NCBI RefSeq assembly: GCF_002368415.1
Contig: NZ_AP018290.1
Location: forward strand, 2,865,614 to 2,929,613
DNA: 64,000 nucleotides
From: Calothrix sp. NIES-4105
GTDB lineage: Bacteria; Cyanobacteriota; Cyanobacteriia; Cyanobacteriales; Nostocaceae
Direction of reading: 5' to 3'
The stretch's first letter is position 1, and each line of letters begins with the position of its first letter. The translations under genes were made by a program, and so were the position numbers. The notes beneath the pieces are model-generated. The model made no database searches and was not told the DNA's origin. It saw only the letters and a list, made by a program, of their open reading frames with translations. Shown one piece after another: positions 8,283-17,687 of this stretch.

Positions 8283-9491
8283 TTAAACATAACTCACTTC
8301 AAATTTTGACCCCATTGAAGAATAATCAAGTGATGTTATATTAACATGCAAATGCTTGCGTACCATATCCATAACTTGATCAGCTGCTACAGGTTTAGGA
8401 ATAAAATCATTTGAACCAGCCACTTGAGCGCGCATTCGGTTAAAAAGACCATTACTATCAGTTAAAATCACAACAGGTGTTTTGGCTAAACTAGAAATAC
8501 GTTGGATTTGAGAGCAAACTTGATAGCCATCAATAACTGGCATCGCTAAGTCTAAAAAAATTAAGTCTGGTTTACGCTCAGTTAGAGTGGGTAAAATTTT
8601 CAAAGGGTTGTGAATACCAACAAACTTCATGCCATAATGCGTGATAATATCTTCCAAAAGCCAACAATCTCGGAGACTATCATCGATGCAAGCAATTAAT
8701 GGTGTTTTTAATGATTGTGTTCGGATACAAATATTTTTAGTTTCTTTTGTAAATAAACGAAAATCTTCTACTTTAACTAATTCAACAAATCCTCGCAAAA
8801 TATAAGGAAGTAAAGAACGACCTATAGATAATACATCCTGCTTCGCTTTTGCTGCTATGTCACGCAGCGTATAGTTACCTTTCATTAACTTGACAAATTT
8901 ATCATATACTGCTGGATTAACTACGTGTTGAAGTTGTTCAGGTAATCGCAGCACAGGTGCTAAATTGGGGGAAAAGTTTGCTAAACCAGCTTCTGACCAA
9001 CAATGCCACGATTGAAATATATGTTCAAGTGACACCGCTGTGCTAGAAAGACTCATTGGCGCCTCTAAAATTACCTCTTTGTCGCGTTGACAGGCACTAA
9101 TATTACAGCTTGTCTGTTGCGTTAAATCAAATAGAAGTTCACCGATTGTGCTATAAATAATTTGAATTACTTGCTCGCGTTTAATTTTCTGGTTTTTATA
9201 CAAAGCTTCTAGAACTTGATAATCCCAATATTCTATATCTTGACTGTCCGCTTGCAATTTAATTGTATCAAGATTAATCTGCGGGCAATATTGCGCGATG
9301 TTTCTCTTCCAGCGTCGAAGTGGATGGGCGCCTCCGCTTGCCCACACAATGCGTCCTAAACGGTAATAAAAAGAAAACTTATAGCCTGTGCATAATTCAA
9401 TGTCAAGCTTGCCATTGTAATACAACCGAGTGCAAGTTTTAAATTCATTAAGTAAAGTATCCGGAATAATTGATTCAGAAAGAAGCGCCAT
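8283..9491 (-). CDS. PATAN-domain response regulator (PatA/PixG-like)
   Basis: A 402-residue protein. Residues 1-250 form a PATAN (DUF4388-like) region: FKTCTRLYYNGKLDIEL, a YRLGRIVWASGG segment and a helical core. Residues 265-390 are a receiver domain with the acidic pair in CIDDS, the phospho-acceptor Asp in FLDLAMP, the Thr in VILTDS and the Lys in IPKPV. Known relatives are PatA (heterocyst pattern) and PixG/TaxP1 (phototaxis). There are no CheW, CheA or methyl-accepting genes next to it, so it is an orphan and its exact role cannot be assigned. An internal GGCGCC lies in the coding DNA. Confidence 0.87.
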   Translation of the reverse strand: MALLSESIIPDTLLNEFKTCTRLYYNGKLDIELCTGYKFSFYYRLGRIVWASGGAHPLRRWKRNIAQYCPQINLDTIKLQADSQDIEYWDYQVLEALYKNQKIKREQVIQIIYSTIGELLFDLTQQTSCNISACQRDKEVILEAPMSLSSTAVSLEHIFQSWHCWSEAGLANFSPNLAPVLRLPEQLQHVVNPAVYDKFVKLMKGNYTLRDIAAKAKQDVLSIGRSLLPYILRGFVELVKVEDFRLFTKETKNICIRTQSLKTPLIACIDDSLRDCWLLEDIITHYGMKFVGIHNPLKILPTLTERKPDLIFLDLAMPVIDGYQVCSQIQRISSLAKTPVVILTDSNGLFNRMRAQVAGSNDFIPKPVAADQVMDMVRKHLHVNITSLDYSSMGSKFEVSYV

Positions 9492-9845
9492 TGATACGTT
9501 TCCTTGTCGGTTATACTATGCAGCATAACTATTAAATTGTGACAAAGTTGTGACAAAACCCTCGTAAATTCATAAAAAATTTACTTTGACTTGATAAAAA
9601 CTTAGAAAAGCTATAGCAATCCTATATGAGTTGTAAAAAATTATATCCACGTAGAGACGCGATTAATCGCGTCTCTACTAATTGTAAAAAAATGTTACGG
9701 ATAGATGGTTTTAAATAATTATAATTTATTTGTAACTAATAACTTATCCGTTACATCCGCTCCTAAGTTATTAATTTATGTAGTGAATTTTTGGTGTAAC
9801 AGCAGTCATAGGTAAAAATAAGTAAGCTTTAACAGGACGCATGAG
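9492..9845. other. intergenic region between divergent PATAN regulator and GH57 genes
   Basis: 354 bp holding the promoter regions of both divergent genes. It contains the perfect palindromic repeat at 9651-9678 and, at about 9738-9760, the word TCCGTTACATCCG, also found in the hairpin at 6655-6723. No small ORF with a credible start was seen. Confidence 0.55.
9651..9678. repeat. perfect palindrome GTAGAGACGCGATT / AATCGCGTCTCTAC
   Basis: A perfect 14-base inverted repeat with no loop. Related GAGACGC...GCGTCTC hairpins lie at 57696-57720 and, more distantly, at 33533-33548. This is a dispersed repeat type common in filamentous cyanobacteria. Confidence 0.8.
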
Positions 9846-11330
9846 ATGACTGCTACTATTTCATCCCCTCTCCCCAGACTTGATGATGTTCGCTTTGGCT
9901 TACCTAATATCAGCGGTTGGGAATCGGATATTTATTTAGTTACAAACCACAATGACCCAGTATCTTTAAATACAACAAATCTACGGCTAGAAAATATAAA
10001 TGCTGGGTTTGCCTGCGCGCTTCATATGCACCAACCCACTATTCCCGCAGGTTTTAATGGTGAATTAATCAGTAACCTTCAGCATATGTTTGAACACCCT
10101 CATGATGGGGACAACCATAACGCCGGTGTTTTTGCTTGGTGTTATAAACGCATGGCTGAGTTTATTCCGGAATTAGTTTCTCAAGGATGTAACCCGCGTA
10201 TCATGCTCGACTATTCGGGTAATTTACTTTGGGGTTTGCAACAGCAGCACACTGATATTATCGATAATCTTAAGCGTATTACTTGCGATGTGCAGTATCA
10301 ACCTCATGTAGAATGGTTGGGCACGATGTGGAGTCATGCAGTAATTCCTTCTACTCCTATTCCTGACATTAAGTTACATATTCAGGCTTGGCAACATTAT
10401 TTTGCTGCTTTATTTGGTTACGATGCTTTAAAGCGGGTAAAAGGATTTTCTCCTCCTGAAATGCATTTACCTAATCATCCAGATACTTTATATGAGTATG
10501 TCAAAGCTTTGAAGGAATGCGGTTATAAATGGGTAATGGTGCAAGAGCATTCAGTCGAACGTCTTGATGGCGCCTCACTATATCACGACCAAAAGTATAT
10601 TCCTAATAAATTAATCGCGCGTAATTCTCAGGGTGAAACAGTTAGTATTATTGCACTAATCAAAACTCAAGGTTCAGATACAAAGTTAGTTGCTCAAATG
10701 CAACCTTACTTTGAAGCAAAAGGACGTGGTAAGCAGCAAATTGGTAATATTAGTATTCCTTCAAATGTGACGCAAATTGCTGATGGGGAAAATGGGGGTG
10801 TAATGATGAATGAATATCCCCGTGATTTATTCAGAATTTATCACGAAATCCGCGACGGCGGTAATAATCATGCAGGAACTGTGGCGATGAATGGTACTGA
10901 GTATCTAGAATTAATTGAAAGAGCAGGCGCCGACCCTAATAATTATCCAGAGATTCAAGCTGTACAGCAACATAAAATATGGAGAAGCGTAAGTAATGTA
11001 ACACCGGAAACGGTAGCAAATGCAATTCAAGAATTAAAAGCAAATGACCATCAGTTTCATATTGACGGCGCCTCGTGGACAAATGATTTAAGTTGGGTTA
11101 AGGGGTATGAGAATGTACTCGAACCGATGAATAGACTTAGCGCGTTGTTTCATCAAAAGTATGACAAGTTGGTTGAACAAGATGCATTGGTGACACAAAG
11201 GGAAGATTATCAAAAAGCGTTACTTTATAACTTGCTTGTGCAAACTAGCTGTTTTCGATATTGGGGGCAGGGTACTTGGACAGACTACGCGCGGGAGCTT
11301 TATCGACGCGGTGAGGAGTTATTAAAATAG
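9846..11330 (+). CDS. glycoside hydrolase family 57-like protein
   Basis: A 494-residue cytoplasmic protein. The N-terminal half carries the GH57 signature ALHMHQP (residues 57-63) near the first barrel strand, then a YSGNLLWGL segment. GFSPPEMHLPNHPD follows near residue 200, whose Glu sits where the family nucleophile is expected. GH57 enzymes act on alpha-glucans (amylase, amylopullulanase, branching or 4-alpha-glucanotransferase activities). The exact reaction cannot be told from sequence alone. The start is ATG 9846 behind AACAGGACGC; an overlapping ATG at 9841 is out of frame. Confidence 0.82.
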   Translation: MTATISSPLPRLDDVRFGLPNISGWESDIYLVTNHNDPVSLNTTNLRLENINAGFACALHMHQPTIPAGFNGELISNLQHMFEHPHDGDNHNAGVFAWCYKRMAEFIPELVSQGCNPRIMLDYSGNLLWGLQQQHTDIIDNLKRITCDVQYQPHVEWLGTMWSHAVIPSTPIPDIKLHIQAWQHYFAALFGYDALKRVKGFSPPEMHLPNHPDTLYEYVKALKECGYKWVMVQEHSVERLDGASLYHDQKYIPNKLIARNSQGETVSIIALIKTQGSDTKLVAQMQPYFEAKGRGKQQIGNISIPSNVTQIADGENGGVMMNEYPRDLFRIYHEIRDGGNNHAGTVAMNGTEYLELIERAGADPNNYPEIQAVQQHKIWRSVSNVTPETVANAIQELKANDHQFHIDGASWTNDLSWVKGYENVLEPMNRLSALFHQKYDKLVEQDALVTQREDYQKALLYNLLVQTSCFRYWGQGTWTDYARELYRRGEELLK

Positions 11331-11348
11331 AGCTTTTATTGATAGTAG

Positions 11349-11401
11349 GGTGGGCACTGCCCACCTTACTTACTTACTTACTTACTTACCTACTTACTTA
11401 A
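11349..11401. repeat. hairpin GGTGGGCACTGCCCACC plus (TTAC)n microsatellite
   Basis: The dispersed hairpin at 11349-11365 is followed by about nine copies of the tetranucleotide TTAC/ACTT up to 11401, with one TACC variant. It lies between two convergent genes and may serve as a terminator. The tetranucleotide tract is a candidate length-variable locus. Confidence 0.8.
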
Positions 11402-11406
11402 TTGTA

Positions 11407-11682
11407 TTATGCCCTAATACAAGGTATCTGAGAAACTAACTGATCTGTATAAGCATCAATTACATAATCTACTATTTCTTGCACAAATTCAGACTTAGGG
11501 AGAAAATTTATCTTTTGTGAGTGGCTCTCAACTAAGTATACAAGGCGCCAAAGCTTTTTATTCTCATCAGAATAGTAGTAAAGAGTTGCTTTAATATCGG
11601 TGTCTCTCAAGTCATGTTTTGTTTGCTTGTGAATTAAATCTAAGTACAAACTAATTTTAGTAAGCTTTAGCAAATATAACAC
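11407..11682 (-). CDS. hypothetical protein downstream of proS
   Basis: 91 residues, of no family I recognise, with an acidic C-terminal half (EFVQEIVDYVIDAYTDQL). The frame overlaps the last 26 bases of proS. Internal TTG codons further in could be the true start, which would remove the overlap. It lies on the same strand directly behind proS, so it is probably co-transcribed with it. No transmembrane segment or signal peptide was seen. Confidence 0.5.
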   Translation of the reverse strand: MLYLLKLTKISLYLDLIHKQTKHDLRDTDIKATLYYYSDENKKLWRLVYLVESHSQKINFLPKSEFVQEIVDYVIDAYTDQLVSQIPCIRA

Positions 11683-13162
11683 GTTGAGATGTTTCTTTAC
11701 CTGTGTAGAAGCATTTACCGATAGTATCTTCTTGCAAACTAAAAGCTATTACACGACTAGTCGCTTTGGTTTCCTCTTTAATTTTTTCCTCATCTTCAGG
11801 TGTGCCAGCAAAATAGGCTACGTAAAAACCAGGCTTTTGCTCAATAGAATTTTTAAATGATTCATACGTATCGACAAAGTAAGTATGCTGCCGCTGAAAT
11901 TCTTGAGCTTTTCTAAACAAACTTTTTTGAATCGAATCTAAAATTTCAGGAATCTCTTCTTCTAATTTGTCAAGTGGTACATTTATCTTTTCTCCTGTAT
12001 CACGTCTCGCGAGGATACAGCTTCCATTTGCCAAATCCTTTGGTCCAATTTCTAGACGAAGCGGAATGCCTTTTAATTCCCAGTCATTAAACTTGAAGCC
12101 AGGGCTTAAATTTTCGCGCGCATCAACTCGGAATGAAAATTTATCAATTAATCTAAATCTCTGTTGCAAATCCTGAAATGCAGATAAAACAGTTTGTTTA
12201 TCATCATCTGTTTTATAAATTGGGACACCAACAACTTGCAATGGAGCAACACGAGGAGGACAAACAAATCCTTTGTCATCAGAGTGAGCCATTATCATGG
12301 CGCCAATAAGACGGGTTGTTATACCCCAACTGGTAGCAAATGGATATTCCAAAGTACCTTGTGCTGATAAATACTTGACGTCAAAAGCTTGTGAGAAAGT
12401 TGTTCCAAGGTGATGGCTAGTACCTACTTGAATCGCACGACGATCTTGTGTCATTGTCTCAATTGTATAAGTATGGTCGGCGCCTGGAAACTTCTCATTT
12501 TCAGTTTTCAACCCATCAAATACAGGAACAGCTAAATAGTCTTCGACAAAAGTTTTATAGATTTGTAATATTTGACGTGTTTCACTTTCAGCTTCCTCAT
12601 ATGTTATATGAGCGGTATGTCCTTCTTGCCATAAAAATTCAGCAGTACGTAAAAAGGGACGAGTTCTAAGTTCCCATCGACAGATATTTGCCCACTGATT
12701 TACGAGTATAGGGAGATCTCTATAGCTTTGAATCCAATTTTTATATGCAGACCAAATAATGGTTTCGCTGGTCGGTCTTACTACTAATGGCTCTGCCAAT
12801 TCGGCTTCTGTATCTACACCAATCGTTCCATCTTCTGTCAATTTTAAACGGTGGTGAGTAACCACAGCACACTCTTTAGCAAAACCAGAAACATGTTCAG
12901 CTTCTTTGGAGAAATAGCTCACAGGAATAAATATTGGAAAATATGCATTGACATGACCAGTTTCCTTAAACATCTTATCTAAGGTTTGCTGTATCTTTTC
13001 CCAGATGGCATAACCTTCTGGTCGAATAATCATGCATCCTCTAACTCCTGAATCTTCTGCAAGCTTTGCTCTATCGATGATGTCAAGATACCAGCGTGAG
13101 TAATCTTCATCACGCTTGGTAATTTTTAGGGAATTAGCTTTTTCTGTCTTTTGACCAGCCAT
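11657..13162 (-). CDS. proS: prolyl-tRNA synthetase, archaeal/eukaryote-like short type
   Basis: A 501-residue class II synthetase that charges tRNA-Pro. Visible are the N-terminal KRDEDYSRWYLDII and RGCMIIRPEGYAIWE, motif 2 region RWELRTRPFLRTAEFLWQEG near residue 165, and HSDDKG, followed by an anticodon-binding domain. The protein ends in AKAY with a C-terminal Tyr. Length, the absence of the large editing insertion and the C-terminal Tyr mark the archaeal/eukaryote-like form rather than the roughly 600-residue bacterial form usual in cyanobacteria. It may be a horizontally acquired replacement or a second copy; the window cannot tell. Confidence 0.92.
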   Translation of the reverse strand: MAGQKTEKANSLKITKRDEDYSRWYLDIIDRAKLAEDSGVRGCMIIRPEGYAIWEKIQQTLDKMFKETGHVNAYFPIFIPVSYFSKEAEHVSGFAKECAVVTHHRLKLTEDGTIGVDTEAELAEPLVVRPTSETIIWSAYKNWIQSYRDLPILVNQWANICRWELRTRPFLRTAEFLWQEGHTAHITYEEAESETRQILQIYKTFVEDYLAVPVFDGLKTENEKFPGADHTYTIETMTQDRRAIQVGTSHHLGTTFSQAFDVKYLSAQGTLEYPFATSWGITTRLIGAMIMAHSDDKGFVCPPRVAPLQVVGVPIYKTDDDKQTVLSAFQDLQQRFRLIDKFSFRVDARENLSPGFKFNDWELKGIPLRLEIGPKDLANGSCILARRDTGEKINVPLDKLEEEIPEILDSIQKSLFRKAQEFQRQHTYFVDTYESFKNSIEQKPGFYVAYFAGTPEDEEKIKEETKATSRVIAFSLQEDTIGKCFYTGKETSQRVIFAKAY

Positions 13163-13485
13163 ATCTTATTCTTCGATTCTCTGTAAATCAGTAAAACTGT
13201 AATCCTTCCAGCTTTAAATAGTCAACCTCCAATCCTCTCATTCATTACAGGGAGTTGGCGCCGGTTAAAAACTTCTCGTATTCTTTCCTCTGTGTCCTAA
13301 TAGCCTCTGTGGTAAAAATATCTTAATAATTCTTTCTTTGTGTCCTTTGTGACGAGCGTGGTTTATTTTATCAGCTCACAGAATTTATAGCACAGAAAAA
13401 AATATATTTATTTCACAAATTATGAGGGGTAGGTCAGGCGAGACGCCGTGAGCCTACAGGTTATTGATATGACAAGTTTGATGTT
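13163..13485. other. intergenic region with dispersed repeats
   Basis: 323 bp upstream of proS and downstream of the RNase T2 gene. It contains two degenerate copies of the CTTTGTGTCCTTTGTG/CCTCTGTGGTAAAAA repeat type (about 13285-13360). A GTCAGGCGAGACGCCGTGAG stretch lies near 13432. No ORF with credible features was seen. Confidence 0.6.
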
Positions 13486-14163
13486 TTACCTGACGCTACG
13501 TACTAAGAAATCTGGTTGACCGCAACTTCTTTGTGAGCGTCTTATAACTTCTGCGCTGCATGAGGCTGGTTTACCGTCTTTGGTAAAGCATACAAAGATT
13601 TCTTGTAGGAAGCGTCCGGAACCTGAGCAGTAAGGAGCTATACTTTGACTTGTGAATGCTGGGTTGGCGCCTACAAAGTCGTATTGTAGTTTATTTATGG
13701 TGGTGCGGAAGGGTTTATTTGGTTTGATGTAGTTTGTAGGAATTGTTACGGAGTCTTTTTTTTGTTTTGATAATGTTAAGTACTGTGTGGGGGTTAAGCC
13801 GGTGCAAGTACCGTGTTTTTCCCATTCGTGGTTGTAGAGTTTGTCACTAGGGAATAGATTTGGAAATTGCTGTTTGACTGTGGAGGGTAATTTCTCAGTG
13901 GTGCAGTTTGCGGGATATCCTTTTTCGTATTGAGGCCATAGTCCGTGTAAAACAAAATCTAGTTTTTTACCTTTACATTGAGATGGGTCACTGTCTCCTT
14001 TGGCTGCACAGTAGTCGGGGGACCATGATAAGGCTAATACATAAAAGTCAAATTTACCTGGGGCGCCTTTGCTTTGAGCAGAAGCGATGTTTGATACTGA
14101 GGCTGTAGTTAGTAGCACCGAGGCTGTTATTATAAGTCGTTTGAGAGACATTTGTCCGCGCAT
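13486..14163 (-). CDS. secreted ribonuclease T2 family protein
   Basis: A 225-residue protein. After a basic start and hydrophobic core, the signal peptide ends near SNIASAQ (about residue 30). Both catalytic segments of the RNase T2 family are intact: CAS I reads FVLHGLWPQ and CAS II reads HEWEKHGTC. Several Cys suggest disulphides. The enzyme would cleave RNA in the periplasm or outside the cell. The start could be ATG 14163 or ATG 14151; the second leaves MSLKRL as a cleaner signal-peptide start. Confidence 0.9.
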   Translation of the reverse strand: MRGQMSLKRLIITASVLLTTASVSNIASAQSKGAPGKFDFYVLALSWSPDYCAAKGDSDPSQCKGKKLDFVLHGLWPQYEKGYPANCTTEKLPSTVKQQFPNLFPSDKLYNHEWEKHGTCTGLTPTQYLTLSKQKKDSVTIPTNYIKPNKPFRTTINKLQYDFVGANPAFTSQSIAPYCSGSGRFLQEIFVCFTKDGKPASCSAEVIRRSQRSCGQPDFLVRSVR

Positions 14164-14229
14164 TTGTTTAACATGCGCTAGTTTAATCTATGTTTATGAA
14201 ATACTGTAAAATTTTCTTGTGGGTTGTAT

Positions 14230-14284
14230 GGAACGGGCAAGGATGCCCATTCCACAAGACATTCCACAAGACATTCCACAAGAC
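14230..14284. repeat. hairpin GGAACGGGCA...TGCCCATTCC followed by three 12-bp repeats
   Basis: Ten-base arms at 14230-14239 and 14244-14253 are followed by three exact tandem copies of ATTCCACAAGAC (14249-14284). The repeat re-uses the right arm of the hairpin, suggesting slippage of the dispersed repeat also seen at 2321-2343. It lies just behind the SagB-like gene stop. Confidence 0.8.
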
Positions 14285-14293
14285 AAATGGTGT

Positions 14294-15853
14294 TTACATT
14301 GGGCGCCCTATTGTGGTTATGTATAACACTGCTTCATCTTGGGGAATACCTAATACTTCGTTGACTTTATCGTCGAAGAATCCACCAATACCGCTAACTC
14401 CTATGCTGAGACGGACTGCTGCAAGATTTAGTTTTTGTCCTAAGTGTCCTGCGTCCATGTGTAGGTAACGGTAGACTCTATCACCATATTGGGAGACGGA
14501 AGCTTTTAAGTCGGCTGTATGGAAAATGACAGCCGATGCGTCGCGACCGAGGTCTTGTCCAAGGCAAAGAAAGTGTAATTCTCTACGGAAGTTTTTAAAG
14601 CGAATTTGTCGTAATTCTTGCGAGGCTGGTGCGTAATAGTAACACCCAGCTTCGAGTCCTTCTACTCCAGATGTCGCAATAAAGGTTTGTATTAAATTCA
14701 GGTCGAAGTAATCTGGTGAGATATCTAATTCTTGATCTATATAGTGTTGGGGCTGGTATGTAAAGTCTAGTAATGATTTTAGTTCATCTAATGTTAAATC
14801 TTCTCCGCTGTATGCTCTGGTGGAACGACGTTTGAGGATTGTTGATTCGAGTTTATCTAGTTTATCCCCCCAGTCGATTTGAGTTGTGAGGGTTGATATT
14901 TTTTGACAAAAGGGAAAGTTATATTTATCTTCGATTGATTTATTTTGCTTGATTTCAGGCAAGTTTAGTTTACCTGTTGTACCTGGTAAAATTTGCGTTA
15001 CTGTATGTACATACTTGAGAAGTTCACCGTCAGGAATTTTTGGATAGTCGGTTTCGGTGGCTGAGGGTAAGGCTGTACGTCCAATAGGCAAATTTTGCTT
15101 TATATCTAGTAGGTCAGCGATGGGAAGGACTGCGGTGGCGCCTTCTTGTTCTGGGTCGATATAAAGCATTTCGTTGACGGTTTGGTCGATGAAACCACCG
15201 ATAAGATGGGGTCGAAAGTCTGTCAACGCTCCAGATAGTTCGATATTTCCCAATAAATGCCCGGTGTCTAGGAAAATTCGACGGTATGCTCTGTCTTCAT
15301 AACGCCAAGCTGAACGGTAAAATACTGCTGTGATGACGATGGCAAGTTGAGTACTTTCTAAGGCTGGATGCCAAAAACATGCTTCTTGCAATGTTTGCCA
15401 AACATTATTTTCCCAAAATTGCAGCAGCGAATGAGTTTGTGATTGGTAGTTATATAAACCAGGTGGTAATAGTGGTGTTCCTCGTGAAACTATATATATT
15501 TCCGCTGGGTATAAACCACCTGCACTTGGCGCCGACCGTAAGAAAACAGCACTGCCCATTGATGGCATTCTGGCTGTTAAACCATAGCTGCAAAACAGCA
15601 ACCGCGATAATCGGTGCCACCATTTTGCGTCAGGGTTGTCGCTATGATCTGGGGAGGGTTCCTGGATATATGGCTTGAGGTCAAAAACCGTACCAATTTT
15701 ATATTCTTTAAACGGTACGGGTTGTTTCGACCAATCCAAAGCATGGTTTTTGGACGCTATAGTATCGGGGTCGTACTTAGTTCGTTCGTGGTAGTGATGA
15801 GCAATCGAATGGCGTAGTTCTGGCATGTCTCGGTTAAATACGCTTCTCATCAT
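14294..15853 (-). CDS. SagB-type oxidoreductase with two nitroreductase-like domains
   Basis: A 519-residue protein with a duplicated flavin-dependent nitroreductase fold. The N-terminal half has SAPSAGGLYPAEIYIV near residue 110 and IGGFIDQTVNEML near 240. The C-terminal half has KRRSTRAYSGEDLTLDEL near 340 and GISG-like SGIGGFFDDKVNEVLG near 495. SagB-type enzymes oxidise azolines to azoles in peptide natural products, but many cyanobacterial homologues stand alone. No YcaO cyclodehydratase or precursor peptide was seen nearby, so substrate and role are open. RNase T2 lies downstream on the same strand, with a repeat between. Confidence 0.82.
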   Translation of the reverse strand: MMRSVFNRDMPELRHSIAHHYHERTKYDPDTIASKNHALDWSKQPVPFKEYKIGTVFDLKPYIQEPSPDHSDNPDAKWWHRLSRLLFCSYGLTARMPSMGSAVFLRSAPSAGGLYPAEIYIVSRGTPLLPPGLYNYQSQTHSLLQFWENNVWQTLQEACFWHPALESTQLAIVITAVFYRSAWRYEDRAYRRIFLDTGHLLGNIELSGALTDFRPHLIGGFIDQTVNEMLYIDPEQEGATAVLPIADLLDIKQNLPIGRTALPSATETDYPKIPDGELLKYVHTVTQILPGTTGKLNLPEIKQNKSIEDKYNFPFCQKISTLTTQIDWGDKLDKLESTILKRRSTRAYSGEDLTLDELKSLLDFTYQPQHYIDQELDISPDYFDLNLIQTFIATSGVEGLEAGCYYYAPASQELRQIRFKNFRRELHFLCLGQDLGRDASAVIFHTADLKASVSQYGDRVYRYLHMDAGHLGQKLNLAAVRLSIGVSGIGGFFDDKVNEVLGIPQDEAVLYITTIGRPM

Positions 15854-15941
15854 ATCTTGGCATCCCTCTGCACCAAGATTTCGTCACCCCCAGTACAAAA
15901 TTTGGAATCTACATAATTGAAGTGCCTAAAAGTTCATGGCT

Positions 15942-17651
15942 TTACGGTTTTATCAAGCGTTTTTCTGACTTTAGATACTTGGCAACGAGTCGGCGCCTTC
16001 TAATTGGCAGATAAATCAAAATACCGTACAGTCCAGAACTAGTTAACGCAATTGTCAATACTCCCCAGAAGTTCATAACTCCGGTTTTTAATACTAAAGC
16101 AGCAGAAGAAGCTAATAGAGTGGTAAGTAAAACAATTACAAAGCCAGTTGCTTGATTAAATCCTTTATTAAGATTTGTTGTTAAAGTCATTTGATTGACA
16201 TTATTGGCGTTACTGACACCAGCTTTAATTACACACCAAATCTCAATTGCTACCATTACAGATATAACAGCACCGAAAACTGGGCCAAGTATAGCTCCTA
16301 GAAATGATGCTACCAAAGCTGCAACTGCTGACCCAAATACGATATCATCAACTACAACAACACCTGCACCAATCACCGTCATTAACACAGCCGCTATAAC
16401 TGCTGCAACTGCAGCACCAGTCCCGGTTCCGGTCATAGTGACTGAGGTCACTAACAACAATAATACCGATGCGTATGGTTGTTTTTCTATAGCAATTGGT
16501 AAAGGCGCCGTTTTAATTTTAATTTCAATAGTTTGAATTTCAACTGCTGAATTTGTGTGTAATAATAATTGACGGTGATAAGTTTTGTCTGCAATTAAAT
16601 AACTTGTATCTATATGTACTTTACATATTATTTTATCTCCATAAAAGTGTTTGATTGAAAAATCAATCCAGTCATGCTTATGGGGAGTGTGGGGAGCATC
16701 ATTTATATTCGGCGCCACTTCACACCAAGCAATTAACGTAGTTTTTGGATTATCATTAAGTATAGTAATTGTTTGCGTAAGTTTTTCACCAATTTGCCGA
16801 GCCGTAAATTCGAGCTTATTTTTATCAATTTTTGCTATACATAAAGGGACAATATCAAGTGGCTGTAATGTGAAAAGAGCGGTAGAAGCGTCTTTATAGC
16901 GATTTTTAGGTTTTTGTTCAACCATCGTTGAAAGCCATTCGAGAAAGCCTAAACTTAACTGAGGTTCTAGGTCTTTAAAAGTAATACACCCGTCTTCATT
17001 AATTAAAGTATGTATTGCCGTTGATTTTGTGCCCGTTAATAAACAAACTAATGTTACCCCCAAGCTATATAAATCTGTTGATTTTGTTAATTGATGGTTG
17101 TATATTTGCTCCGGTGCCATAAAACCTAGCGTTCCCGAAGCAACACTACTCATTGCGACATCATTATTGCCAATTCGAGCAAAGCCAAAATCAACTAGAT
17201 AAACATTGATTGACTCATCAATTAAAATATTTTCTGGCTTAATATCGCGATGAAAAATAGGTGGTATACGGTTTTGTAAATATACAAGAATTGATAGTAT
17301 AGAAACAGCTATTTGCTTAATTTCATTAAAAGCAAAACTGCGCGGCACAGACAAAGACTGAGCGTGTTTGTATTCTTGCACCATACAAAAGCCTGATGGA
17401 GTCTCGAAAGAGTCTAGGTAACGTGGGATACCTGGATGGTTTAACCCTTGTAAAACCTCTATCTCGCGTTCATATGCTTTAAAACCAGACCAGCTTTGAA
17501 GCAGCGAACGTGCGAATTGAAACTCCTTAATTACGACTTTTTCATCAGTATTTATACGCTGCGCTAAGTATGTTACACGACCTCCATTGAAGTTACAACC
17601 GAGTTCGTGTATGACCCGATATCCTTGGTTAGCAAATGGTATCGTACTCAT
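15942..17651 (-). CDS. Ser/Thr protein kinase with C-terminal membrane region
   Basis: A 569-residue protein. Residues 10-265 are a eukaryotic-like kinase with Lys in VVIKEF, catalytic HRDIKPEN, LVDFGFAR and the APE-like MAPEQ, all intact. Residues 290-385 form a soluble linker. From about residue 395 to 555 there are several long hydrophobic, Val/Ala/Gly-rich segments, so the kinase is membrane-anchored at its C-terminal side with the catalytic part cytoplasmic. Domain order fits cyanobacterial Pkn2-type kinases. The substrate is unknown. It lies 36 bases downstream of the DUF4349 lipoprotein gene on the same strand. Confidence 0.9.
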   Translation of the reverse strand: MSTIPFANQGYRVIHELGCNFNGGRVTYLAQRINTDEKVVIKEFQFARSLLQSWSGFKAYEREIEVLQGLNHPGIPRYLDSFETPSGFCMVQEYKHAQSLSVPRSFAFNEIKQIAVSILSILVYLQNRIPPIFHRDIKPENILIDESINVYLVDFGFARIGNNDVAMSSVASGTLGFMAPEQIYNHQLTKSTDLYSLGVTLVCLLTGTKSTAIHTLINEDGCITFKDLEPQLSLGFLEWLSTMVEQKPKNRYKDASTALFTLQPLDIVPLCIAKIDKNKLEFTARQIGEKLTQTITILNDNPKTTLIAWCEVAPNINDAPHTPHKHDWIDFSIKHFYGDKIICKVHIDTSYLIADKTYHRQLLLHTNSAVEIQTIEIKIKTAPLPIAIEKQPYASVLLLLVTSVTMTGTGTGAAVAAVIAAVLMTVIGAGVVVVDDIVFGSAVAALVASFLGAILGPVFGAVISVMVAIEIWCVIKAGVSNANNVNQMTLTTNLNKGFNQATGFVIVLLTTLLASSAALVLKTGVMNFWGVLTIALTSSGLYGILIYLPIRRRRLVAKYLKSEKRLIKP

Positions 17652-17687
17652 GGAGGGGAAATGGCAAAAATTATATATATACTACGT

